This document shows, one piece after another, positions 50,425-60,316 of a stretch of DNA of 64,000 bases. The translations under genes were made by a program, and so were the position numbers. The stretch is taken from positions 9,259 to 73,258 of the forward strand of contig NZ_FOIL01000002.1 of assembly GCF_900101295.1 (NCBI RefSeq), read 5' to 3'. Position 1 is the stretch's first letter; each line of letters begins with the position of its first letter. The notes under the pieces are model-generated. The model saw only the letters and a list, made by a program, of their open reading frames with translations, was not told the origin of the DNA and did no database searches. Source of the DNA: [Clostridium] aminophilum (GTDB lineage: Bacteria > Bacillota > Clostridia > Lachnospirales > Lachnospiraceae).

Positions 50425-52955
50425 TTCTTCCTCTTTCCTGTAACCATTTCCCCGGAGGCTGACTCCGTCTTGCCGGACAGCCGGTCCGCATTTACCGGTT
50501 CTGACGTTTTGGTCTTCTTAACCGGTTTCTCCGCCTTCACGGCCTTCTCTGTATCTGCGGCAGCCGTCTTTTTCAGTGTCTTTTTCGCTGTTTTTGATGT
50601 TTTCGATGTTTTTGTCTTCGCGCTCTTTCCCGCTTCATCCGGGCAGAATGCGCGCCTAATCACATCTCTCATCTCCTCCACATAGAGGATTTCCAGTCCG
50701 TCCGTGATCTCTCCCGAGAGTTCCTCCACATCCGGCTGGTTGCGGGCCGGCACAAGAACCGTGTGAATATCCGCCTGTTTCGCCGCAAGAAGTTTCTCCT
50801 TCAGTCCGCCGATCATGAGCACCTGTCCGCGGAGAGTCACCTCTCCGGTCATGGCAAGATCCGCGCGGACTTTGCGTCCGCTGACCGCCGACAGCATGGC
50901 GGTGGACATGGTGATACCCGCAGACGGACCGTCCTTCGGCACGGCTCCCTCCGGGATGTGAATGTGAATGTCATGCCGGTCAAACCAGTCTTCCGGAACC
51001 TGATAGTCTGTCGCAACGCTTCTGACCCAGGTAAGAGCGATCCGCGCGGATTCCTTCATCACATCGCCCATCTGCCCGGTCAGGATCAGCTGGCCTTTGC
51101 CCGGCATGGTATTGACCTCGATCTGAAGCGTAACGCCGCCGACACTGGTCCATGCAAGACCGGTCACGATTCCGGCCTGATCCACACGGTTCCGGTCTTC
51201 TTCCGGATTCCGCTCCGGGCCGAGATATTTCTCCAGATTGCTCTCGGTAACCCGGACTTTCACCTCATCCTTCTCCAGAATCTGTCTCGCCGTCTTGCGG
51301 CAGATGTCGCCGATCCGTCGCTCCAGGTTGCGGACGCCGGCCTCTCTCGTATAATTGTGAATGATCCGTCGAAGTCCTGCCGCCTGTATGGTCAGCTGGC
51401 TCTTCTTCAGGCCGTTTCTCTCCAGCTGCTTGGGAATCAGATAATCCTTGGCAATGTGATATTTTTCATTTTCCGTATAACTGCTGACCTCGATGATATC
51501 CATTCGGTCCAGCAGCGGCAGCGGAATTGTGCTCTTATTGTTTGCGGTCGCGATGAACATGACATGTGATAGATCAATCGGCATCTCCACATAGTGATCG
51601 CGGAAATGCGAGTTCTGCTCCGTGTCGAGAACCTCCAGAAGAGCTGCGCCGGTGTCGCCGCGATAGTCGGAGGAGACCTTGTCGATCTCATCCAGCAACA
51701 TCAGCGGATTGCTCACCTGAGCCTGACGAAGGGCCTCCACAAGACGTCCCGGCATCGCGCCGACATACGTCTTCCGGTGTCCGCGGATCTCCGCCTCGTC
51801 GTGAACGCCGCCGAGACTGATGCGGACGTACTTGCGTCCCAGAGCCCGGGCAATGGAGCGGGCGATGGATGTCTTTCCGGTTCCCGGAGGTCCGACCAGA
51901 CAGATGATCTGTCCGTTGCCTTCTCCGGTCAGAATGCGGACCGCAAGTGCTTCCAGTACGCGGTCTTTCACTTTCTCCAGGCCGTAGTGGTCTTTTTCCA
52001 GCACTTCACGGGCATGGGAGAGATCAATGTTGTCTTCCGTCCGCTTGTCCCAGGGAAGTTCCAGAACCGTCTCCAGATAGGTTCGGAGAACATTCGTGTC
52101 CTGACTTCCGATGGGCATATTCTCAAACCGGTTGATTTCCTTTCGGATCTTTTCTTTGATCTCGTCGGAGGCCACCAGTTCATCCACCTTTTTCCGCATC
52201 TCATCGGCATCGGTTTCCGGATCGCTCCGCTCTCCGAGTTCCTCCCGGATCTCCGCCATCTGTTCGTGAAGAACATATTCTTTCTGGTGCTTGTCGATGC
52301 GCTCCTGAACCTTTTCCTGGAACGTGTGACGGATCTGATCCGCCTGTGTCTCCATGATCAGGATCTGCATTTCAACCTGAAAAACTTCGCTGAGAGTTGC
52401 GCTCTCCAGAACCGACTGTCTTGCCTCCCAGTTCCACGGAAGCTCCGTCGGAAGTTTTTCCATCAGCACCTCCAGCTTCCGGATCTTGAGAAGTTCATCC
52501 ACCGTCTCATACACGGTTTCCCCCGCAAAGCGATGAAGTTCCCGGAGCTGGTCCCGCAGCACGCGGAGCATTGCCGGTTTCGATTCCGCCGGCAGATCAT
52601 CGGTGACATGGTCGATCCGGGCGATCTCCGCGCGGAAGCACGTTCCGGCATCGCTCATATTCAGTAATTCCGCGATGGGACCGCACTCCACCGTCACACG
52701 GGCCAGATTGTCCGCAGCCTTCATGTACTGGTGAATATGTGCGATTACACCGCGTGAAAACAGATCATCCTGCAGCGGGTCCACCGCATCCTCATCCATC
52801 TGGCTGACCAGAAACACATTCCGGCCTTCCGCCATTGCAGCGGCAAGCGCGCCCACAGACTTTTCCGTGACGCAGTCGAAGGTCGATTTCATTCCCGGCA
52901 GGAGTGTCAGACCGCGGAGAGCGATCATCGGAATTGTTTTCTTGCTTTTTGCCAT
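50421..52955 (-). CDS. lon: ATP-dependent protease Lon with a long basic C-terminal tail
   Basis: 844 residues. N-terminal substrate-binding domain (to about 300), AAA+ module with Walker [10 protein letters not shown] and Walker B LLDEIDKV, sensor residues, and a protease domain with the catalytic Ser in DGPSAGIT and the partner Lys in the KEKLLAAK stretch. Lon degrades misfolded and tagged proteins. After the protease domain (about residue 773) there is an extra tail of about 70 residues rich in Lys, Thr, Ser and Ala ([15 protein letters not shown]...). Typical Lon proteins lack this. The stop overlaps ysxC. CGAGG is 9 bases before the start. Confidence 0.96.
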   Translation of the reverse strand: MAKSKKTIPMIALRGLTLLPGMKSTFDCVTEKSVGALAAAMAEGRNVFLVSQMDEDAVDPLQDDLFSRGVIAHIHQYMKAADNLARVTVECGPIAELLNMSDAGTCFRAEIARIDHVTDDLPAESKPAMLRVLRDQLRELHRFAGETVYETVDELLKIRKLEVLMEKLPTELPWNWEARQSVLESATLSEVFQVEMQILIMETQADQIRHTFQEKVQERIDKHQKEYVLHEQMAEIREELGERSDPETDADEMRKKVDELVASDEIKEKIRKEINRFENMPIGSQDTNVLRTYLETVLELPWDKRTEDNIDLSHAREVLEKDHYGLEKVKDRVLEALAVRILTGEGNGQIICLVGPPGTGKTSIARSIARALGRKYVRISLGGVHDEAEIRGHRKTYVGAMPGRLVEALRQAQVSNPLMLLDEIDKVSSDYRGDTGAALLEVLDTEQNSHFRDHYVEMPIDLSHVMFIATANNKSTIPLPLLDRMDIIEVSSYTENEKYHIAKDYLIPKQLERNGLKKSQLTIQAAGLRRIIHNYTREAGVRNLERRIGDICRKTARQILEKDEVKVRVTESNLEKYLGPERNPEEDRNRVDQAGIVTGLAWTSVGGVTLQIEVNTMPGKGQLILTGQMGDVMKESARIALTWVRSVATDYQVPEDWFDRHDIHIHIPEGAVPKDGPSAGITMSTAMLSAVSGRKVRADLAMTGEVTLRGQVLMIGGLKEKLLAAKQADIHTVLVPARNQPDVEELSGEITDGLEILYVEEMRDVIRRAFCPDEAGKSAKTKTSKTSKTAKKTLKKTAAADTEKAVKAEKPVKKTKTSEPVNADRLSGKTESASGEMVTGKRKK

Positions 52956-53067
52956 TCTATAAACCTCGTTTTATCAAAGGAGGGCTGTAAAACGTCCGCA
53001 GACGCGGAAATCTCACACCCCTCTTTATATCCCTGCCCATATGTTCCGGCAGGATTACTATTCACTT

Positions 53068-54378
53068 TTATGCGCTCTCGACAGGGCTGCCCTTTTTCTT
53101 CGCAAAGGACTTTCTGGCCGCGGACGAATCACGGTGTGTGATCGCCGGCTCTGTCTCACCGTTGACACAGGACGCGTTGATCGTGCAGATGCCGATGGTC
53201 GGATCCGACGGAATCTCATACATGATGTCGTTCATGATGTTCTCCAGAATGGAGCGAAGTCCTCTCGCGCCGGTCTTCTGTTCCACTGCCTTTTTGGCAA
53301 CCGCCTCTACCGCATCCTCCGTGAATTCGAGTTTTACACCGTCGAGATCAAAGAGCGCCTGATACTGCTTGATCAGCGCATTCTTCGGCTCGGTCAGGAT
53401 CCGGATCAGGGCCTCGGTGGTCAGTGTGCTGAGTTCCACCGTCACCGGAACACGTCCGATAAACTCCGGAATCAGACCAAACTTGGTCAGATCCTGTGTG
53501 GTCACCTGGCGGAACAGAGAATCAAAGTCGAAGCTGTTCTTATCCACCAGCTCCGAGTTGAATCCGATGGATCCGGCATTGATTCTTCTCTCGATGATCT
53601 TCTCCAAACCATCGAAGGCACCGCCGCAGATAAACAGAATGTTGGTCGTATCGATCTGAATCAGTTCCTGCTGCGGGTGCTTTCTTCCGCCCTGCGGCGG
53701 AACGCTTGCCATGGTTCCCTCAAGAATTTTCAGAAGGGACTGCTGTACACCCTCACCGGATACATCTCGGGTGATGGAGACATTTTCAGACTTCTTGGTA
53801 ATCTTATCGATCTCATCGATGTATACGATACCGTACTCCGCGCGGCTCACATCGTAATTTGCCGCCTGAATCAGCTTCAGCAGGATGTTCTCGACATCTT
53901 CGCCGACATATCCGGCCTCCGTCAGTGTGGTCGCGTCTGCGATCGCAAACGGAACATTCAGAATCTTGGCAAGTGTCTGCGCAAGATAGGTTTTGCCGGA
54001 ACCGGTCGGGCCGAGCATGAGAATGTTGCTCTTCTGCAATTCCACATCGGTCTCCGACTTGGAGGTGATTCTCTTGTAGTGATTGTATACCGCAACAGAG
54101 AGAACTTTCTTCGCCTCATCCTGACCAATGACATACTCGTCCAGGAATTCCTTGATCTCCTTCGGCTTCAGCAGATTGATGCCGGTGAAATCCGGGCGGA
54201 TATTCTTTTTCTGTTTTCCCTTATAATCTTCCAGCTCTTCCTGGAGGATCTCTCCGCAGAGTTCTACACAGTCATCGCAAATGTATACTCCGTTCGCTCC
54301 TGCGATCATTTTTCGCACCTGATCCTGCGTTTTTCCGCAGAAGGAGCATCTGATCTCATTGTCGTTTCTGTTTGGCAT
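53068..54378 (-). CDS. clpX: ATP-dependent Clp protease ATP-binding subunit ClpX
   Basis: 436 residues. An N-terminal zinc finger (CSFCGKTQ...CDDCVELC), the AAA+ core with Walker A GPTGSGKT and Walker [10 protein letters not shown], pore loop GYVG, the ClpP-binding loop IGF (SIGFNSE), and sensor 2 GARGLRSI. It unfolds substrates, including ssrA-tagged proteins, for ClpP. A tail of about 25 residues ([22 protein letters not shown]) is somewhat longer than usual. AAGAGGTGG precedes the start. It lies 27 bases after clpP, in the order tig-clpP-clpX-lon-ysxC. Confidence 0.98.
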   Translation of the reverse strand: MPNRNDNEIRCSFCGKTQDQVRKMIAGANGVYICDDCVELCGEILQEELEDYKGKQKKNIRPDFTGINLLKPKEIKEFLDEYVIGQDEAKKVLSVAVYNHYKRITSKSETDVELQKSNILMLGPTGSGKTYLAQTLAKILNVPFAIADATTLTEAGYVGEDVENILLKLIQAANYDVSRAEYGIVYIDEIDKITKKSENVSITRDVSGEGVQQSLLKILEGTMASVPPQGGRKHPQQELIQIDTTNILFICGGAFDGLEKIIERRINAGSIGFNSELVDKNSFDFDSLFRQVTTQDLTKFGLIPEFIGRVPVTVELSTLTTEALIRILTEPKNALIKQYQALFDLDGVKLEFTEDAVEAVAKKAVEQKTGARGLRSILENIMNDIMYEIPSDPTIGICTINASCVNGETEPAITHRDSSAARKSFAKKKGSPVESA

Positions 54379-54405
54379 CCGCCCACCTCTTATTCTTTCA
54401 CTCTA

Positions 54406-54990
54406 TCAGTGTTTTTCGATTACACGGTCGATCAGGCCGTATTCTCTGGCCTCTTCGGCGGTCAGATAATTGTCACGCTCCGTGTCGCGGGCAACTTCCT
54501 CAACAGATTTGCCGGTGTTTGCGGCAAGAATCTCGTTCATCTTCTGTCTTGTCTTCAGAATCTGCTCCGCTACGATACGGATCTCGGTCTCCTGACCGCG
54601 AGCACCGCCGCTCGGCTGATGGATCATCACTTCTGCGTTCGGAAGCGCATATCTCTTGCCCTTTGCGCCGCCGGCCAGAAGAAATGCCCCCATGCTGGCT
54701 GCCATACCGAGGCAGATCGTGGATACATCACATTTGATGTACTGCATGGTATCATAGATCGCCATGCCTGCGGTTACGGAACCGCCCGGGCTGTTGATAT
54801 AGAAGTTGATATCCTTTTCCGGATCCTCTGCTTCCAGGAACAGCATCTGTGCAACAATCAGACTTGCCTGTGCGTCCGTGACTTCACTGTCAAGAAACAC
54901 GATACGGTCGGCCAGAAGTCTGGAATAAATATCATAGGAACGCTCACCGCGGCTGGTCTGCTCAACGACCATAGGTACTAATGATGCCAT
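54406..54990 (-). CDS. clpP: ATP-dependent Clp protease proteolytic subunit ClpP
   Basis: 194 residues with the catalytic Ser at 99 (GMAASMGA), His at 124 (MIHQPSGG) and a downstream Asp. The N-terminal loop and the handle helix regions are complete. It forms the 14-mer chamber with ClpX. AAAGGACG lies 8 bases before the start. Between tig and clpP (100 bases) there is an imperfect palindrome around CGCGATATTCGCG, but no CtsR or CIRCE site that I can see. Confidence 0.98.
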   Translation of the reverse strand: MASLVPMVVEQTSRGERSYDIYSRLLADRIVFLDSEVTDAQASLIVAQMLFLEAEDPEKDINFYINSPGGSVTAGMAIYDTMQYIKCDVSTICLGMAASMGAFLLAGGAKGKRYALPNAEVMIHQPSGGARGQETEIRIVAEQILKTRQKMNEILAANTGKSVEEVARDTERDNYLTAEEAREYGLIDRVIEKH

Positions 54991-55090
54991 TGTCTTCGTC
55001 CTTTCTTATAAATCGCGTATATCGCGAATATCCCGAGAGCTGATGCCCCCGGGAATATTTCGACAGTTTTCTTATATTGTTAAATACGAA

Positions 55091-56377
55091 TTACTGAAGA
55101 TTTGCTGCGCCAACCAGGAAATCGATGGCCTTGGTTCTTGCGAGGCCTTCTACGATCTGCTCCTTCTGGTCCTCTGTCACAAACTTCTTCATCTGCTCAA
55201 GCTCGATCTTATACTGATCTGCCATGTGCTGAACTTCCTTCTCAAAGTCCTCATCCGATACTTCGATGTTCTCTGCCTTTGCAACTGCCTCAAGAACAAG
55301 ACCTGTTGTGATGTTCTTAACAGCGTTCGGCTTCAGCTGCTCCATCATGGAATCGATGGTCTGGCCGGTGTACTTCAGGTAATCCTGAAGGCTGAGGCCC
55401 TGGCTCTGAAGCTGGTTTGCATAATTGTCGATCATGCTTCTGCACTCGGTATCAACCATCGGCTGCGGAAGCTCAACCTTTGCGTTCTCAACAACCTTCT
55501 CAACGACCTTGTTCTCGTTCTCGGTCTTTGCGGCTGCAGTCTTGCGTTCCTGAACCTTCTTCTTCAGATCTTCCTTCATCTCTGCCAGAGTGGAGAACTC
55601 GGAGTGGTTGTCAGCGAACTCGTCGTTGATCTCCGGAAGCTCCTTCTGCTTTGCGGACTTAACGGTTACGGCAAATACCGCATCCTTGCCTGCAAGATCC
55701 TTTGCGTGATAGTCCTCCGGGAACTTCACATTGACATCAAAGGTCTCACCGGTCTTGTGTCCGATGATCTGATCCTCAAATCCCGGGATGAACTGGTTGG
55801 AGCCGATGGTCAGCGGATAATCCTCTGCTGTGCCGCCGTTAAATGCGTTACCGTCAACGGTGCCCTTGAAATCGATTACGGTCTGATCGCCGGACTTGAT
55901 CTCACCGGTAACATCCACAAGACGTGCGCTTCTGTCTGCGATGTTCTTCAGCTCGTTCTCAACATCCTCGTCGGTAACCTGATCGTCAGCCTTCTCTACT
56001 GTGATGCCCTTGTACTCGCCGAGCTCAACTTCCGGCTTTACAGCAACGGTTGCCTCGTAAACGAAAGTCTTGCCCTCTTCCATCTCAACGATGTTGATCG
56101 CCGGTCCGGAAACGATATCCTCTTTGGACTCCTCTACTGCCTGGCGGTAAGAACCGTTCACAACGATCTGTGCAGCCTCCTCATAGAAAGCGCCCTTTCC
56201 GTAGATCTTCTCAACCATGGTTCTGGTTGCGTGACCCTTACGGAATCCCGGAACGTTGATATTCTTCTTATTGTGGTTGAACGCCTGGTTCAGCGCTGCC
56301 GTAAATTCCTCTGCCGGTACTTCAACGGTCAGCTTAATAATATTCTTTTCGTCTGTCTTCTCTACCTTTACACTCAT
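55091..56377 (-). CDS. tig: Trigger factor, ribosome-bound chaperone
   Basis: 428 residues. The N-terminal ribosome-binding domain has the signature GFRKGHATR. The FKBP-type isomerase domain (about 160-240) contains DQTVIDFKGTVDGNAFNGGTAEDYPLTIGS-like sequence, and a C-terminal helical chaperone domain follows. It binds nascent chains at the exit tunnel. AAGGAGG is 8 bases before the start. The first gene of the tig-clpP-clpX-lon-ysxC run, with its own promoter. Confidence 0.97.
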   Translation of the reverse strand: MSVKVEKTDEKNIIKLTVEVPAEEFTAALNQAFNHNKKNINVPGFRKGHATRTMVEKIYGKGAFYEEAAQIVVNGSYRQAVEESKEDIVSGPAINIVEMEEGKTFVYEATVAVKPEVELGEYKGITVEKADDQVTDEDVENELKNIADRSARLVDVTGEIKSGDQTVIDFKGTVDGNAFNGGTAEDYPLTIGSNQFIPGFEDQIIGHKTGETFDVNVKFPEDYHAKDLAGKDAVFAVTVKSAKQKELPEINDEFADNHSEFSTLAEMKEDLKKKVQERKTAAAKTENENKVVEKVVENAKVELPQPMVDTECRSMIDNYANQLQSQGLSLQDYLKYTGQTIDSMMEQLKPNAVKNITTGLVLEAVAKAENIEVSDEDFEKEVQHMADQYKIELEQMKKFVTEDQKEQIVEGLARTKAIDFLVGAANLQ

Positions 56378-56442
56378 CAGTGGAGTCCTCCTTGAATTTT
56401 TGTACCGCCATTCTTCTTCACGGCGTCACACTACGAATCAAC

Positions 56443-56471
56443 ATTATATCACACGAAATGCAGGTGTTCAA
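56443..56471 (-). promoter_or_regulatory. Promoter of tig
   Basis: TTGAAC (56466-56471), 17 bases, TATAAT (56443-56448) on the minus strand, about 65 bases before the ATG. Confidence 0.85.
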
Positions 56472-56593
56472 GCGGTTTTGTGCCGCTCTTTCCGCGCTCT
56501 CTCCGCATGTTCTGCGTGCTTTCCGGTATGATTCATCCGCACCTTCCGTCCCCCCGGAGAGCATCCGGTGCTGCGGTGATTCCGCGCTGTCCT

Positions 56594-57157
56594 TCAGACC
56601 CTTTTCTCATAAATCATCCGGTCCTGAACCTCATCCGCCTTTTCCGGTCCGGCAAGAAGTGATGCCACTTCCAGTCCGAAATCCAGAGCGTATCCGACGG
56701 ACTTCGCCGTGGTGACATAACCGTCCGTCACAACACCGAGTCCGGTGTATTCCGCTCCCAAAAGCTTTTCTTCGTTCGCCGCCCCCGGATAACAGGTGCA
56801 GCGTTTTCCCCGAAGCAGCCCGAGACGCCCCGGAACCGTGGGTGCGGCGCAGATCGCCGCGATGCGCTTTCCGTTCTTCTCCGCAGAGAGCAGCGCATCG
56901 CAGAGTGTTCCGCATTCAGCCAGATGCCGGGTTCCCGGCTGTCCGCCCGGAAGAAGATAACAATCCGGAGCGGAGAGATCCGCATCCCCGATGCAGGCAT
57001 CCGCAGTTATCCGGAAGCCGTGCGTTCCCGTCACTTCCTTTTTTCCCGATACGGAAATGAACTTTACCTCAATTCCCGCCCGTACCAGCACGTCCGCTGC
57101 CGCAAGGCATTCCACCTCTTCGAGACCGTCCGCCAAAAAAGCATAAACCAGTGCCAT
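56594..57157 (-). CDS. DJ-1/PfpI family protein (YajL/DJ-1 type)
   Basis: 187 residues. Signatures of the DJ-1 clan: FLADGLEEVE at the N-terminus (the Glu that contacts the nucleophile), LLPGGQPGTRHL, and the nucleophile elbow AAICAAPTV with Cys103. Members act as glyoxalases, deglycases or oxidative-stress proteins; which applies cannot be told here. AAGGAGAGG lies 6 bases before the start. It follows the PBP2 gene by 140 bases on the same strand. Confidence 0.9.
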   Translation of the reverse strand: MALVYAFLADGLEEVECLAAADVLVRAGIEVKFISVSGKKEVTGTHGFRITADACIGDADLSAPDCYLLPGGQPGTRHLAECGTLCDALLSAEKNGKRIAAICAAPTVPGRLGLLRGKRCTCYPGAANEEKLLGAEYTGLGVVTDGYVTTAKSVGYALDFGLEVASLLAGPEKADEVQDRMIYEKRV

Positions 57158-57297
57158 CTTTCCCTCTCCTTTCCGATAATCCGCATCTCCCGAAGGTTTT
57201 CCTCCGGCGGGCTGCGTCCGGGCAGTATTTCCGGTTTTCTCCGCAGTGATTCCTTCCGGCTGCCGCTGCCCATTTGTATCTTCCGGTGATCCCTCCG

Positions 57298-58797
57298 TTA
57301 TTTCTTCCCGGTCACCGGGTAATCTTTAAAGTATTCATCCATCACTTTCCGCGCAATCGGCGCTGCCACCGATCCGCCGGATCCGCCGTCCTCCGCGATC
57401 ACGCAGACAGCGATCTTCGGATCATCCACCGGCGCAAATCCCACAAACCAGGCATGAGAATTGTCCCCGACGCCGGTTTCGGCCGAACCGGTTTTTCCCG
57501 CGGCCTGATACGATGCGTCGCTGAATGCGGATCCGGTTCCGTCCGTCACAACACTTCTCATATAAGTTGTCAGGGCTTCCGCCTCCGCTGCGCTCATGAT
57601 CGAGCCCGCCGATGAAGGAAGAAATTTCTTCACCGTCTGCCCCGTCGCCGCTTCCACGTGATCCGCCAGATACGGTTTCATCATGGTTCCTCCGTTGGCG
57701 ATCGCCGCCGTCACCATCAGATTGAGGAGCGGCGTTATCTGCGTCTTTCCCTGACCGATCGCGGTCTGAGCCTTTTCCCACACGCCGGAATCACTCGCCA
57801 GTGCAAAAGTGTTCTTGCTGTATGCCAGATCATAGGGGAGCGATCCGTTAAAGCCGCAGGTCTCCGCCAGTTCACGGAAGCGGCCGGTGTCCAGCCCCTC
57901 TCCGATGCTCGCAAACGCTCCGTTGCACGAGTTTGCAAAAGCCTGAAGAAGCGTCTGATGCCCGTGTTTTTCCCCGTGATAGCATTTCAGCGTATATCCA
58001 TTGGATTTGTAGCTTCCGCTGCAGTCAAATGTAAAATTCTGCCAGTCCCCCGGATGTTCCCGGATGTACTCCAGAAGCGTCAGGATCTTAAATGTCGATC
58101 CCGGCGGATACAGTCCCTGGGTCGCCCGGTTCACCAGCACCGCCCGGTTGGAATCTGTGGTCAGTTCCGACCACCGTGCGTCCACTTCATTGGCATTGAA
58201 ATTCGGCTGGGAAACCATCGTCAGAATACGCCCCGTATCCGGTTCCATCGCGATCACGGCACCCCGGTGTTTGCCCAGCGCGTCGCTGGCCGTACTCTGA
58301 ATTCTCGAGTCGAGGGTTGTCACCAGTGTATCCCCCGGATTCTTCTTTCCGCTCAGCTCATTGAACGCCCGTTCCAGCAGATTGACATGGGAGGACAGAA
58401 GATAGAAATTTCCAAGAGACTCCAGCCCCGTTCTTCCGTTCTTGCCGGAGTATCCGACGGAGTGCGTGTAGAGATACTCATACGGATAGTACCGTGTATC
58501 CGTCCCGCTCACGGTCTTCGTCTCCGCGAGCACCTGACCGTCAATGCTCTTGATCGGTCCCCGGGTCACCCGGTCCGCAAATGCGTCCAGCCTTGCATTG
58601 TACGAGCTGCCGATCATCTCCTGACTCGTCACCTGAAGAAAATAGCCGTAGTACCCGATCAGTCCAAGAAAGAGGACACCGAAAAAACAGGTTACGGTCA
58701 TGATATTTCTTCCCGCTTCCGACCTCTCGCGGTATTTCCTCTCGGCCGCCGATTCCTTCTTTCCGCGGGGATTCCGGAAGTAATCAAAGATCTTCAT
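57298..58797 (-). CDS. Penicillin-binding protein 2-type transpeptidase
   Basis: 499 residues. A basic N-terminus and one membrane anchor (IMTVTCFFGVLFLGLIGYYGYFLQV) are followed by a dimerisation region and a transpeptidase domain: SxxK at S234 (GSTFK), SCN, and KTGSAE. No transglycosylase domain. Such class B PBPs cross-link peptidoglycan together with a SEDS partner. Here the partner is the FtsW/RodA gene directly upstream, whose 3' end overlaps this gene by 14 bases. GAGGAGG sits 6 bases before ATG 58797, so the shorter start is preferred over 58812. Confidence 0.93.
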   Translation of the reverse strand: MKIFDYFRNPRGKKESAAERKYRERSEAGRNIMTVTCFFGVLFLGLIGYYGYFLQVTSQEMIGSSYNARLDAFADRVTRGPIKSIDGQVLAETKTVSGTDTRYYPYEYLYTHSVGYSGKNGRTGLESLGNFYLLSSHVNLLERAFNELSGKKNPGDTLVTTLDSRIQSTASDALGKHRGAVIAMEPDTGRILTMVSQPNFNANEVDARWSELTTDSNRAVLVNRATQGLYPPGSTFKILTLLEYIREHPGDWQNFTFDCSGSYKSNGYTLKCYHGEKHGHQTLLQAFANSCNGAFASIGEGLDTGRFRELAETCGFNGSLPYDLAYSKNTFALASDSGVWEKAQTAIGQGKTQITPLLNLMVTAAIANGGTMMKPYLADHVEAATGQTVKKFLPSSAGSIMSAAEAEALTTYMRSVVTDGTGSAFSDASYQAAGKTGSAETGVGDNSHAWFVGFAPVDDPKIAVCVIAEDGGSGGSVAAPIARKVMDEYFKDYPVTGKK

Positions 58798-60316
58798 AGT
58801 ATTCCTCCTCATCCTCCGCCGGCACTTCCTTCTTTCTTCCGTTCCGCCGGTTTACGTCCTGCGTTCCGGTTCCTCTTCCGGTCCGCCGGTTCACTTCCTG
58901 CGTTCCGGCTCCTCTTCCGGTCCGCCGGTTCACTTCCTGCATTCCGGTTCCTCTTCCGGTCCGTTTGTCGCTCCGGTACGCGCCTCCGTAGCGGGCCTGC
59001 TCGTCCATTTCCTCCTCATCCCGCGCCTTCATGATATAGAGTCCCTGAATGACGCTGAACATGATGAAACTCGACAGAATCGAGCTTCCGCCGTAGCTCA
59101 CAAACGGAAGCGTGACGCCGGTCGACGGGATAAATTTGGTCACGCCGCCGATCGTGAGAAAAACCTGCGTGATATAAATCACGCCGAGTCCGAGGGCGAT
59201 CATACGGTAAAAGACCGCTTCCATCCGCATGGCAAGCTTCATAAACTGCATAAAGCAGCCGACACAGATCAAAATGATGCAGACGCCGTAGATGCCGCCC
59301 AGCTCTTCGGAGATCGCCGCGAAGATGAAATCCTTCTCCACAACCGGAATCTTGTTCGGCATTCCCTGATAAAGTCCCATTCCGAACCATCCGCCGGTTC
59401 CGATGGCAAACAGTCCCTGCGCCACCTGATATCCGCTTCCGGAAATGTCCGCAAAGGGATCCTTCCAGGCCTCCACGCGGACGCGGACATGGCGGAACAG
59501 GCTGTAGGCACCGATGGCCGCCAGTGTTCCGCTGCCGAAGCCCGAAGCCAGATATACCCAGTTAGAGGAGGCAACGAACAGCATGAACACATACGCCACA
59601 AAGAAAATCAGCGCGCTTCCGAGGTCCTTGGAGAACACCAGAATCAGCACATGGAGTGCCGCCACCGCGCTGGTCCGAAGGATTCCCTCAAAACTGGTCG
59701 ACCGCTCAAACATCGTAGCCACAAAGAAGACAAAGGTCAGTTTTACGAACTCCGACGGCTGAAAGGAAAAACCGCCCACATTCAGCGACAGCTGGGCCCC
59801 GAAACTTGCCGTGCCGATCACGCGGACCGCCAGCAGAAGAAGCATTCCGCCGATGGCATAGACCCACGGGATCCTGGCGAGCTGCCAGATGTGCTCGATC
59901 ATAACCGGAATCACCAGGGTGACGGCTGCCGCCGCCGCGACGATCACAAACTGGCGCATCGACCGTGACACGGAGATCCGGTTCAGCACCACAAAGCTCG
60001 TCGCCATCAGCATACACATGTTGGTCGACAGAAGTCTCGACGACCGGCGATAGATCAGCTTGCTCACCAGAAGGTAGCCGCCGATGAAAAGCGCCTGCGC
60101 CGCGGCAAGCATCATCGATGACACATTTTCCGTCCGGAGCCACATGACGGTGTCCGCCAGTGTAAGGATCAGAAAAATGCTGATTACCTGATTGCGGACC
60201 ACATAATCGCGGTCCTCTTCGTATGTGTAGGAATAATATCGAAAATTATAATAGGTGTAGATCGCGATCAGTAAAATGATCAGGAATCTGGCCACCTCCG
60301 TCACTACATTTGCCAT
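58784..60316 (-). CDS. FtsW/RodA/SpoVE family peptidoglycan polymerase
   Basis: 510 residues. About ten membrane segments of a SEDS protein, with FSFQPSEFVKLTFVFFVATMF, the extracellular GVGLYQG-like GMGLYQGMPNKIPVVEKDFIFAAISEELG (catalytic Asp and conserved Glu region), and FIPSTGVTLPFVSYGGSS. It polymerises glycan strands from lipid II with the PBP2 encoded next. The cytosolic tail has three 13-residue repeats (NRRTGRGTGTQEV). Whether it is divisional (FtsW), elongation (RodA) or sporulation (SpoVE) type is not clear. Its ATG shares one base with the stop codon of the U32 gene. Confidence 0.93.
   Translation of the reverse strand: MANVVTEVARFLIILLIAIYTYYNFRYYSYTYEEDRDYVVRNQVISIFLILTLADTVMWLRTENVSSMMLAAAQALFIGGYLLVSKLIYRRSSRLLSTNMCMLMATSFVVLNRISVSRSMRQFVIVAAAAAVTLVIPVMIEHIWQLARIPWVYAIGGMLLLLAVRVIGTASFGAQLSLNVGGFSFQPSEFVKLTFVFFVATMFERSTSFEGILRTSAVAALHVLILVFSKDLGSALIFFVAYVFMLFVASSNWVYLASGFGSGTLAAIGAYSLFRHVRVRVEAWKDPFADISGSGYQVAQGLFAIGTGGWFGMGLYQGMPNKIPVVEKDFIFAAISEELGGIYGVCIILICVGCFMQFMKLAMRMEAVFYRMIALGLGVIYITQVFLTIGGVTKFIPSTGVTLPFVSYGGSSILSSFIMFSVIQGLYIMKARDEEEMDEQARYGGAYRSDKRTGRGTGMQEVNRRTGRGAGTQEVNRRTGRGTGTQDVNRRNGRKKEVPAEDEEEYYEDL
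58842..58963 (-). repeat. 39-bp tandem repeats at the 3' end of the FtsW/RodA gene
   Basis: Three 39-bp units give RRTGRGTGMQEVN, RRTGRGAGTQEVN and RRTGRGTGTQDVN, then a broken fourth, RRNGRKK. They lie in the cytosolic tail, just before the coupled PBP2 gene. Confidence 0.85.

Noticed and set aside
54991-55090. CtsR or CIRCE heat-shock operator before clpP
   Set aside because: Only an imperfect CGCGATA/TATCGCG palindrome is present; neither operator consensus is found.
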